Below, in pieces: positions 1-6,742 of a stretch of 44,033 bases of DNA. Source of the stretch: an uncultured Oscillospiraceae bacterium (GTDB lineage: Bacteria; Bacillota; Clostridia; Oscillospirales; Oscillospiraceae); contig CALXDO010000092.1 in assembly GCA_944387075.1 (NCBI GenBank), positions 1 through 44,033 on the forward strand. The letters run 5' to 3'. Below the pieces are notes generated by a model that was not told where the DNA came from, did not search any database, and worked only from the letters and a program-made list of their open reading frames with translations. Made by a program: the position numbers and the translations under genes. Numbering within the stretch: the stretch's first letter is position 1; each line of letters begins with the position of its first letter.

Positions 1-1713
1 AGGGCTCCTTGGTGGGCACCACGCCGATGTCGTAGAGGAACTTGTGCCAGAACCGGGAGTAGAGCAGATGGAGGGTGGTGTGCTCCATGCCGCCGTTGTA
101 CCAGTCCACGGGAGACCAGTAGTCCAGGGCCTCCTTGGAAGCCAGGGCCTTGTCGTTGTGGGGGTCCATATAGCGCAGGTAGTACCAGCTGGAACCGGCC
201 CACTGGGGCATGGTGTCGGTTTCACGACGGGCGGGGCCACCGCACTTGGGGCAGGTGGTGTTGACCCAGTCGGTCATCTTGGACAGGGGGGATTCGCCGT
301 CGTCGGTGGGCTCGTAGCTGTCCACGTCGGGGAGCAGCAGGGGCAGCTGATCCTCGGGCAGAGGCTCCCAGCCGCACTTGTCACACCACACCATGGGGAT
401 GGGCTCGCCCCAGTACCGCTGGCGGGAGAACACCCAATCCCGGAGCTTGAAGTTGACCTTGGCCTTGCCAATGCCCTTCTCCTCCAGCCACTTGGTGATG
501 GCAGGGATGGCATCCTTGACGGTGAGCCCATTGAGGAAGTCGGAGTTGACCATGATGCCGGTCTCGTCCTTGGCAGTAAAGGCGGCCTGCTGCACGTCCT
601 CGCCGCCAGACACCACCTCGATGATGTCACAGCCAAACTTCTTGGCAAAGGCCCAGTCACGGTCGTCGTGGGCAGGCACAGCCATGATGGCACCAGTGCC
701 GTAGGTGGACAGAACATAGTCAGAGATGAAAATGGGGATCTCTTTGCCGTTGACGGGGTTGATGCCCGCCACGCCGTCCAATTTCACGCCGGTCTTTTCC
801 TTGTTCAGCTCTGCCCGCTCCAAATCGGACTTGGCGGCGGCGGCACGCTGGTAGGCCTCCACCTCGTCGGCGTTGTGCAAAAGCCCCTTCTCCTTCCACT
901 CCGCCACCAGGGCGTGCTCGGGAGCCAGCACCATGTAGGTGGCGCCGAACAGGGTGTCGGGGCGGGTGGTAAAGACCACGATGGGGTCGCCGTTGGTGGA
1001 GTGGAAGGTGACCTCGGCGCCGGTGGAGCGTCCAATCCAGTTGCGCTGTTGGGTCTTGACCCGCTCAATGAAGTCCACCTCGTCCAGGTCGTCAATGAGC
1101 CGCTGGGCGTACTCGGTAATCTTCAGCATCCACTGGCTCTTCTCCTTGCGGATGACGGGGGAGCCGCAGCGCTCACACACCCCGTCCACCACTTCCTCAT
1201 TGGCCAGCACGCACTTGCAGGAGGTGCACCAGTTCACTGGCATGGTGGCCTTGTAGGCCAGGCCGTGCTTATACAGCTGGAGGAAAATCCACTGGGTCCA
1301 CTTGTAGTACTTGGGATCGGTGGTGTCGATGACCCGGTCCCAGTCAAAGCCAAAGCCCAGCATCTTCAACTGCTTGGTGAAGTTCTGGATGTTATCATGG
1401 GTTACCTTGGCGGGGTGGATGTGGTTTTGATGGCGTAGTTCTCGGTGGGCAGCCCGACGGCGTCAAAGCACATGGGGAAGAGAACATTGTAGCCGTCCAT
1501 GCGCTTTTTACGGCAGACAATGTCCATGGCGGTATAGGGCCGGGGATGGCCCACATGCAAACCCTGACCGGAGGGGTAAGGGAACTCCACCAGACCGTAA
1601 AACTTCTTCTTGTCGCTGTTGTCGTGGGCGGCATAGACCTTGGCGTCCTCCCACTTTTTCTGCCACTTGGGCTCCAAATTGGCAAAATCGTACTTCAACT
1701 TCCACACTTCCAT
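1..1713 (-). CDS. leuS: Leucyl-tRNA synthetase, 3' part beyond window, with an apparent frameshift
   Basis: Class I aminoacyl-tRNA synthetase that charges tRNA-Leu in the cytoplasm. The N-terminus reads [17 protein letters not shown] and then the HIGH-type signature GLHVGHP. Later come the CP1 editing-domain motifs [12 protein letters not shown] and [15 protein letters not shown], a zinc-ribbon-like cysteine stretch, and [14 protein letters not shown]. About 570 of the usual 800 or so codons are visible; the KMSKS region lies outside. The frame breaks at 1425-1428. Codons for NYAIK are followed by four A's (TTTT on the plus strand) where five are needed to continue as [14 protein letters not shown]. 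Restoring one A reopens the frame to the window edge. The gene is essential, so a homopolymer sequencing error is more likely than a real mutation. ATG at 1713 directly follows an in-frame TGA; its ribosome-binding site is weak, and GTG at codon 3 or TTG at codon 6 are alternatives. Confidence 0.93.
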
Positions 1714-1783
1714 TCAGCAGGAGCTTGCGCCCCCAAGAGTAATATCTGACCTCCCTCAAGGGGAGAATTTTCACAGTCTTTTG

Positions 1784-1812
1784 ATTATACCGTATTTTCC
1801 AACTCTTTTCAA
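1784..1812 (-). promoter_or_regulatory. Sigma-A promoter of leuS
   Basis: On the minus strand TTGAAA (1807-1812) and TATAAT (1784-1789) are separated by exactly 17 bases. The start would lie about 60 bases before the leuS ATG. The short leader contains a GGGAGG about 37 bases before the ATG, too far to be its ribosome-binding site. No T-box consensus is present. Confidence 0.75.
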
Positions 1813-1905
1813 CTGCTTCTTGCTCTCCCATGGTCTCAAGAACAGCAAATCCCAGCAAGAGCGGCGGTTTCCACCATCTCTTACCGGGATTTTTCTGGCC
1901 CATGT

Positions 1906-1926
1906 CTGTCCCCATGGCAGGGACAG
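1906..1926. other. Short perfect hairpin after the DUF3021 gene
   Basis: CTGTCCC and GGGACAG form a 7-bp stem with a 7-base loop right after the DUF3021 stop codon. No T tract follows on the minus strand, so a terminator role is uncertain. Confidence 0.3.
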
Positions 1927-1928
1927 AT

Positions 1929-2396
1929 TTATTCTACGCCACCTCGGTGCTGCTGCATGCGCAGATTGATCTTTTCAATACGCTTTTTGGTAATGAAATA
2001 CTGGCACAGCCACACCGTTCCATAGGCCAGCAGGAAAATGCCAAAGTAGCTCAACACTCCCATCACATCACGCCCCATCCAGCGCATGAGGTACGCCACC
2101 GGAAAGGTGGCCAGAGAGCAAATCACCAGATGGGTGACGGTTTGGCGGGTGATGCTCCAGTCCTCTCTTTCCCAGATGAGAGACGCTCCTCCCCAGGCTG
2201 CCCCATACAGCAAGGACACCCCGGTCTGAACCACCACAGCCGTCAGCTCAGAACCAAAATCCTGTACCAGCTGAGGCATGACTGCATAGTAGGTTCCATC
2301 TCCAAGGATCAGAGAAATGACAATGGCAATACCATTGGTGATGCCCACGCCCAAAAGTGCCCCCACAAAACTGCGAATCCATATATTTTGTTTCAT
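1929..2396 (-). CDS. DUF3021 family membrane protein
   Basis: A 155-residue protein with four predicted hydrophobic segments: near residues 9-30, about 45-65, after the WEREDW loop, and after MGVLSYFG. It ends in a basic tail (KKRIEKINLR). DUF3021 proteins are usually encoded directly downstream of a LytTR-domain regulator, as here, and are thought to modulate it or act in the same membrane-stress circuit; the biochemical role is unknown. The ATG at 2396 is chosen because GAGGTG lies about 8 bases upstream and the LytTR gene stops only 10 bases earlier. The open frame extends 20 codons further upstream into the LytTR gene without a ribosome-binding site. Translational coupling with the regulator is likely. 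Confidence 0.8.
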   Translation of the reverse strand: MKQNIWIRSFVGALLGVGITNGIAIVISLILGDGTYYAVMPQLVQDFGSELTAVVVQTGVSLLYGAAWGGASLIWEREDWSITRQTVTHLVICSLATFPVAYLMRWMGRDVMGVLSYFGIFLLAYGTVWLCQYFITKKRIEKINLRMQQHRGGVE

Positions 2397-2406
2397 ACTT
2401 TTCACC

Positions 2407-2847
2407 TCATAATCCCAATACTTGTTTGATTTTCCCCACATTTCTCCGGGACACATAAGTGGTGCTCCCGTCCAGGAAGGAAACGCATATGGTGCCTGTA
2501 TAGCTTAAATCAAACTTTTTCACTTTCTTCAGGTTGATAATTTCCGAGTGAGAAATGCGCACGAAATTTCTTTTATCCAGCCGTTTTTCCACTTCATACA
2601 ACCGCATTTTTATGACATACTCTCCGTCTGGTGTCACAGCCATCACTTTTCCGTCTGAGGCGTAAACACGAAGAAGCTCTGACTGATCTAGAATCTCGGC
2701 TTCCTCTCCGCGAAATCCAGACAGAATCGTCGGTGTCTGCTGGGACAGTTGCTGGACAAGATCATAAATATGCTCATCCACTTGGGCCGTAACCACCACA
2801 ATGCGGGTCTCTTCACAGCTGGGGTCCAGTTTGATTTCCACCTGCAT
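2407..2847 (-). CDS. LytTR-domain DNA-binding regulator
   Basis: A 146-residue protein without a receiver domain. Residues about 45-146 form a LytTR DNA-binding domain: ILDQSELLRVYASDGKV, then MRLYEVEKRLDKRNFVRISHSEIINLKKV, then the STTYVSRRNVGKIKQVLGL end. The N-terminal 45 residues are a small alpha/beta segment typical of this short LytTR family found next to DUF3021. It is a transcription factor, probably controlling its own operon with the downstream membrane protein. ATG at 2847 is preceded by a near-perfect GGGAGGTGAT. Its promoter carries two identical 9-bp direct repeats that suit a LytTR dimer. Confidence 0.88.
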   Translation of the reverse strand: MQVEIKLDPSCEETRIVVVTAQVDEHIYDLVQQLSQQTPTILSGFRGEEAEILDQSELLRVYASDGKVMAVTPDGEYVIKMRLYEVEKRLDKRNFVRISHSEIINLKKVKKFDLSYTGTICVSFLDGSTTYVSRRNVGKIKQVLGL

Positions 2848-2873
2848 GTTCCATCACCTCCCTCGTTGAGCCT

Positions 2874-2902
2874 AGTATAAAGAATTTCCATGCGAATTTC
2901 CA
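2874..2902 (-). promoter_or_regulatory. Promoter with a direct-repeat operator for the LytTR operon
   Basis: On the minus strand TATACT (2874-2879) lies 17 bases downstream of TGGAAA (2897-2902). The repeat TGGAAATTC occurs twice, at 2894-2902 and 2882-2890, with a 12-base period. It covers the -35 element and spacer. LytTR proteins typically bind paired short direct repeats about one helical turn apart, so autoregulation is a reasonable inference. Confidence 0.55.
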
Positions 2903-3037
2903 CCGTTTTCCCACCACTGGTATGTTTCGCTCTATAAGTGGCAGCCTACAGGGGGACTCCGCTCTTTTTCTTCCTCACCCTTCCCACATCTTTGGCATAG
3001 GTTGAGTTGTAATTTCTTTGCCGAGGAGGCCTGACCG

Positions 3038-4111
3038 ATGCCAAATATTCAATATTTTCTGGGTGGCAACACCCCTTTGGGATTTTATTCCCTGTACCAT
3101 CAGCTCTCGGACCCTGACAAATACCGGGCAGTGTACATTCTAAAAGGCGGAGCCGGGTGCGGAAAATCCTCCCTCATGCTCCGGGTGGGCCAGAGGGCCC
3201 AGCAGGCCGGATATGAGGTGGTGGAAATCCCCTGCTCCGGTGACCCGGACTCTCTGGATGCGGTGATGCTTCCACAACTGGGGGTCGCCGTTGTGGATGG
3301 TACCGCCCCCCATGTGGTAGAGCCCGCCTGTGCCGGGGTGGTGGAGCGGTATGTGGATTTGAGCCACTTCTACGCCTGGGAGGAGCTCCAACCCCTGAAA
3401 GAATCCATTCTCGCCGCCACCCATCAATGTTCCGCCTGTTACAAGCGGGTGTACCGCTGTCTGGGGGCTGCCGGGGAGCTGTTGAGCGATGTTCGGGACC
3501 GTGTGAGTTCGGATTTTCTCACCCAAAAGCTGGCCCGCCGAGCCCGTGGCATCATCGCCCGGGAGTTGAAACCCACCGCCGCCGCCCCCGGGGAAGAAAC
3601 TCTGGGCTTTCTCTCTGCCGTGACCCACAAGGGGTGCATCACCCTGTGGGAGACGGTAGAACAGCAGGCCGACCGGGTGTATGAGCTGTGGGACAGCTAT
3701 GGCCTGGCCCACGATTTGCTGGCCCCCATCCTATCCGCTGGCCTGGCCACCGGCCACCAGGTGGTGGCCTGCCCTGACCCCATGGCCCCCGACCGCCTGG
3801 CCCATCTCATCTTCCCCCAGCTGTCTCTGGCCTTTGTCACCTCCAACGCCCATACTCCCTGGCCCCATCACCCCTACCGCCGCCTGCGGCTGGACGCCAT
3901 GGTGGACCGGGAGGTGTACCGAATCAGCCGCCCCCGGCTGCGCTTTGCCCAAAAGGTGGCCCAGGCTCTGGTGGATCAGGCCATCGACGGCCTGCATCAG
4001 GCCAAAGTCACTCACGATGAATTGGAGGGCTTCTACAATCCCCACGTTCACTTTGAAGGGGTGTACCAAATAGCCGACCAACTGGCAGAGGAAATTTTGT
4101 CCTTGCCCTAA
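3038..4111 (+). CDS. Tandem P-loop ATPase-like protein (PRK06851 type)
   Basis: A 357-residue soluble protein. It begins with the family-typical NIQYFLGGNTPLGFYSLY, followed by a Walker A motif GGAGCGKS at residues 37-44. A second half, from about residue 195 (FLSAVTHKGC), repeats the fold layout but has lost a recognisable Walker A; the equivalent stretch reads WDSYGLAHDLL. This matches a conserved Bacillota family of about 360 residues with two NTPase-like halves and no assigned function. ATG at 3038 has GAGGAGG 11 bases upstream. No convincing sigma-A promoter is visible; CACC and CATA spaced by 16 bases near 2970-3000 faintly resemble a sporulation promoter but are not reliable. The gene stands alone and ends at a strong terminator. 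Confidence 0.7.
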   Translation: MPNIQYFLGGNTPLGFYSLYHQLSDPDKYRAVYILKGGAGCGKSSLMLRVGQRAQQAGYEVVEIPCSGDPDSLDAVMLPQLGVAVVDGTAPHVVEPACAGVVERYVDLSHFYAWEELQPLKESILAATHQCSACYKRVYRCLGAAGELLSDVRDRVSSDFLTQKLARRARGIIARELKPTAAAPGEETLGFLSAVTHKGCITLWETVEQQADRVYELWDSYGLAHDLLAPILSAGLATGHQVVACPDPMAPDRLAHLIFPQLSLAFVTSNAHTPWPHHPYRRLRLDAMVDREVYRISRPRLRFAQKVAQALVDQAIDGLHQAKVTHDELEGFYNPHVHFEGVYQIADQLAEEILSLP

Positions 4112-4119
4112 TAAACAAA

Positions 4120-4145
4120 AATTCGCGCCCTTCGGGGCGCGAATT
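4120..4145. terminator. Bidirectional intrinsic terminator
   Basis: An 11-bp perfect stem, AATTCGCGCCC with GGGCGCGAATT, closed by a TTCG tetraloop. It lies between converging genes. T-rich sequence follows on both strands (CGCATTTT on plus, TTTTTG on minus), so it serves both the ATPase gene and the DUF6514-like gene. Confidence 0.92.
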
Positions 4146-4157
4146 CGCATTTTCACA

Positions 4158-4436
4158 TCATAGCCAGTCCTGTATCACATCCACCAAGGTGCAGGGGGTC
4201 ACCTGGTGGTCAATTAAAGTGCGAGCCAACTGATAGATCACAGTGGAGTAGGTGGTCACATGGGGCACCACAGCGATCTGCCCCGTCTCCGGCTCCTCGA
4301 TCTTCACACCGTAGCTCTCCCCGGAGTAGCCCTCCAGTTCCAGCTGCTCCAATAGGATGTAATAGCGGAAGCTACGCTCCACCCCTGCCTCGTCTTGCAG
4401 GTTTAAGGTTTCCAAAAATAACTCGCGGGTGTCCAA
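4158..4436 (-). CDS. Small DUF6514-like protein
   Basis: A 92-residue acidic soluble protein (FRYYILLEQLELEGYSGESYGVKI, then VVPHVTTYSTVIYQLARTLIDHQVTPCTLVDVIQDWL). The pattern resembles the small DUF6514 family of Clostridia; its function is unknown. The start is taken as TTG at 4436 because GGAAAGGAGAGG lies immediately upstream. The open frame extends 51 codons further, but that stretch runs through the promoter and has no plausible protein character. It has its own promoter and ends at the shared terminator. Confidence 0.65.
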   Translation of the reverse strand: MDTRELFLETLNLQDEAGVERSFRYYILLEQLELEGYSGESYGVKIEEPETGQIAVVPHVTTYSTVIYQLARTLIDHQVTPCTLVDVIQDWL

Positions 4437-4467
4437 AGTTTCCTCTCCTTTCCTATTCCTGAATGAC

Positions 4468-4495
4468 AGTATAAGGGAGAAACAGTCAAATGCAA
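4468..4495 (-). promoter_or_regulatory. Promoter of the DUF6514-like gene
   Basis: On the minus strand TTGCAT (4490-4495) and TATACT (4468-4473) are spaced by 16 bases. The start would lie about 25 bases before the TTG start codon. Confidence 0.6.
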
Positions 4496-4635
4496 GAAAA
4501 ATCGTTCGTGAATTTCGACACGTTTCGACAATTCCACAAGATATGGGGGAACCCAACGGGGATACAAGCCAGAACTCCGGATGCTCCAAAAAACAAGATT
4601 ATTTTTCTACATTTTGCACAAGGATTGTGGAAGTC

Positions 4636-5649
4636 TCAACCATCCTTGGAAATATCCAGGCTGGCCTTGGCGTTTAAATCCCAGCCAGCCACATGGCCCG
4701 CCAGGGATTCGTAATATCCCTGACATCCAATCATCGCCGCATTATCTCCACACAGAGACAGGGGCGGCAGCCACAGTTTGGCCCCCACCCGGTCACAGTC
4801 CCGCTGCAAATCTGCACGGATGCGGCTGTTGGCAGCCACGCCGCCGGCCACGGCAATTTTGTTGTAGCCCAGCATCTCGTTGGCCTGCATGGTTCGGGGC
4901 ACCAGGGTATCCGACACCGCCGCGGCAAAGGAGGCCGCCAAGTCATGGAGGTTTAGTTCCTCCCCCTTCTGTTGGGCGTTGTGCACAGTGTTGAGTACCG
5001 CGGTCTTCAGCCCCGAAAAGGACATGTCCAGCGGGTGATCCGCCACATGGGCCCGGGGGAAGGTGTAGGCCTTGTCGTTGCCTCCCTGGGCCATCTTATC
5101 CATGGGTCCGCCGCCTGGGTAGCCCAGACCCAGTACCCGGGCGATTTTATCAAAGCACTCCCCGGAAGCATCGTCCCGGGTGCCGCCCAGCACCTCAAAG
5201 TGGGTGTAATCCTTCACATCCACCAGAGCCGTGGTGCCGCCGGAGACGCACAGGCACAAAAAGGGCGGCTCCAGGTCGGCGTGGGCGATGTAGTTGGCGG
5301 CAATGTGGCCCCGCACATGGTGCACCGGAATAAGGGGAACCCCCAGGCCGTAGGCCACCGACTTGGCAAAGGATACCCCCACCAGCAAGGCCCCAATGAG
5401 GCCGGGGGCATAGGTCACCGCCACCGCGTCAATCTCCGACTTCTCCACCCCTGCCTGACGCAGAGCCTCGTCGGCCAGGCCGGAAATGGCCTCCACATGC
5501 TTGCGGGAGGCAATCTCCGGCACCACACCGCCGTAAATGGCGTGCATATCCGCCGAGGAGGCAATCACCGAGGACAAAATAGTGCGGCCATCCTCCACCA
5601 CCGCGGCGGCGGTCTCGTCACAGGAGGATTCAAAGGCTAGAATTTTCAT
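4636..5649 (-). CDS. tsaD: tRNA N6-threonylcarbamoyladenosine transferase TsaD
   Basis: Transfers the threonylcarbamoyl group to A37 of ANN-decoding tRNAs, together with TsaB and TsaE. The 337-residue length is normal for the Kae1/Gcp/TsaD family. The N-terminal FESSCDETAAAVV phosphate-binding segment is present. The metal-ligand histidines are H111 and H115 in HHVRGH. The nucleotide-binding stretches VSGGTTAL and VAGGVAANSRIR and the late GDNAAM (residues 301-306) are also intact. It is the last gene of polA-rimI-GNAT-tsaD. Its ATG overlaps the stop codon of the GNAT gene (ATGA), with AAAGGTGAT as ribosome-binding site. TsaB and TsaE are not in this window, although tsaB often sits beside rimI. 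Confidence 0.97.
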   Translation of the reverse strand: MKILAFESSCDETAAAVVEDGRTILSSVIASSADMHAIYGGVVPEIASRKHVEAISGLADEALRQAGVEKSEIDAVAVTYAPGLIGALLVGVSFAKSVAYGLGVPLIPVHHVRGHIAANYIAHADLEPPFLCLCVSGGTTALVDVKDYTHFEVLGGTRDDASGECFDKIARVLGLGYPGGGPMDKMAQGGNDKAYTFPRAHVADHPLDMSFSGLKTAVLNTVHNAQQKGEELNLHDLAASFAAAVSDTLVPRTMQANEMLGYNKIAVAGGVAANSRIRADLQRDCDRVGAKLWLPPLSLCGDNAAMIGCQGYYESLAGHVAGWDLNAKASLDISKDG

Positions 5650-6278
5650 ACAATCACCTTTCTCTCATATTCCAAGGGGTCAAACTCCTCTATCCAGGCG
5701 GAGGCGGGATGAATTTCCTCGCCGGGGCTCAGAGGCAGCTGTATGTATTGCTGCATGTGCTGGGGGGAGAAATAATCGGCATAGACGCTGCGGTGCAGGG
5801 CCTGCACCACCCGGTCATCTGGCTCCGGGCCGCAGTACAGGCACTTGAAATGCACCCCAAACAGGGCACACTCATAATCCAGTACTCGAAACCCGTTGCG
5901 TTCATAGAAGCCGATACGGCGGCGGCGCAGTTCATTCTCCGCCTCATCGTCACTGGTGGGGGCCTCTGCTTCGCCGAAAAGCTGCCCGTACCGCTGCACC
6001 AGCATGGGCAGAATCCGGGCACCCAGGCCGCCGCTGCGCTTCCCCCGCAGTACCCCCAGGTACTCCAACAGCGCACCTTTCCGGGACTTGGGCAGCCACA
6101 TCATGGCATAGCCCACCGTCTCCCCGTCCTCCACCACCACCAAGGGGTCATACTGTCCCATCTCCAGAAGGCGCAGCATGGCCCCCAGGGGTTTGAGCTC
6201 GCTGGGAGGAAAATCATACACCATCTCTTTCCGGTACAGGTCAGCCAGTTGTTGTTCATTGAGTCGGTTTAGTTCCAT
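5646..6278 (-). CDS. GNAT-family N-acetyltransferase of unknown substrate
   Basis: A 210-residue protein with a GNAT core: DPLVVVEDGETVGYAMMWLP, the acetyl-CoA loop region VLRGKRSGGLGARIL, and the closing FYERNGFRVLDYECALFGVHF. It has an extra C-terminal segment of about 50 residues (HRSVYADYFSP onward). The substrate is unknown. ATG at 6278 is chosen because GGAG lies 7 bases upstream; the longer frame starts at a TTG two codons earlier. It overlaps the end of rimI by 23 bases and the start of tsaD by 4, so the genes are translationally coupled. It is distinct from rimI, which is a separate shorter GNAT protein in the same operon. Confidence 0.8.
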   Translation of the reverse strand: MELNRLNEQQLADLYRKEMVYDFPPSELKPLGAMLRLLEMGQYDPLVVVEDGETVGYAMMWLPKSRKGALLEYLGVLRGKRSGGLGARILPMLVQRYGQLFGEAEAPTSDDEAENELRRRRIGFYERNGFRVLDYECALFGVHFKCLYCGPEPDDRVVQALHRSVYADYFSPQHMQQYIQLPLSPGEEIHPASAWIEEFDPLEYERKVIV

Positions 6279-6720
6279 GTTCAAACTCCAGTGTCATCAA
6301 AATGGCATCCTCTTTGGGATCGTCGTAATAGTCTCTCCGCCGCCCCACCTGGGCAAAGCCATGCTTCATGTAAAGGGCAATGGCGGGGGCGTTGGAGGCC
6401 CGTACCTCCAGGGTCAAAAAGGCCAGGTTGGCCTGTCCATAGCGCACAAAGGCGGAGATCAATTCATCGGCAATCCCCTGACGGCGGACATTGGCGGCCA
6501 CCGCCACGTTGTTGATATACCCCTCATCCAGCACTGTCTGCAATCCCGCATAGCCCAGCACCACGCCGTCTTCCCGCAGGGCCACAATGATGACGGCGGC
6601 CTCGTTCCACAGCTCCTGACGAAGCATGTCCTCCGTCCAGGGATGGGAGAAGCAGCCCCGCTCCAGAGCCGCAATCTGGGGGATAAGCTCGGCGGTCATG
6701 GGGGTCAGTGTATACTTCAC
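6256..6720 (-). CDS. rimI: Ribosomal protein S18-alanine N-acetyltransferase-like GNAT enzyme
   Basis: A 154-residue single-domain GNAT enzyme. It shows CFSHPWTEDMLRQEL near the start, the RimI-typical INNVAVAANVRRQGIADELI acetyl-CoA-binding segment, and LEVRASNAPAIALYMKHGFAQVGRRRDYY at the end. RimI acetylates the N-terminal alanine of ribosomal protein S18; in Clostridia the gene commonly sits beside tsaB and tsaD, and the tsaD link is kept here. The GTG start at 6720 has AGGAG 9 bases upstream. It begins 22 bases after polA and overlaps the following GNAT gene. Confidence 0.88.
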   Translation of the reverse strand: MKYTLTPMTAELIPQIAALERGCFSHPWTEDMLRQELWNEAAVIIVALREDGVVLGYAGLQTVLDEGYINNVAVAANVRRQGIADELISAFVRYGQANLAFLTLEVRASNAPAIALYMKHGFAQVGRRRDYYDDPKEDAILMTLEFEHGTKPTQ

Positions 6721-6742
6721 AGCCTGTCGCTCCTTTTCTCGT

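Noticed and set aside
44..1438. Long plus-strand open frame (464 codons) opposite leuS, and similar long frames opposite polA, pflB, prfC and the hydrogenase genes
   Set aside because: They lie antisense to genes with clear protein motifs, have low-complexity Gly/Val/His/Leu-rich translations, and lack ribosome-binding sites. They are mirror frames created by GC-rich codon use.
1714..1928. T-box riboswitch ahead of leuS
   Set aside because: The promoter at 1784-1812 leaves a leader of only about 60 bases, and no T-box consensus is present. The GGTGGAAACCGCC stretch lies upstream of that promoter.
2960..3037. Sporulation-type (sigma-K-like) promoter before the P-loop ATPase gene
   Set aside because: CACC and CATA with 16-base spacing occur, but the -10 is incomplete (CATAGGTTG). 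The match is too weak to report.
4590..4650. Terminator at the end of tsaD (CAAGGAT/ATCCTTG stem)
   Set aside because: The 7-bp stem overlaps the stop codon, has a long loop and is not followed by a T tract.
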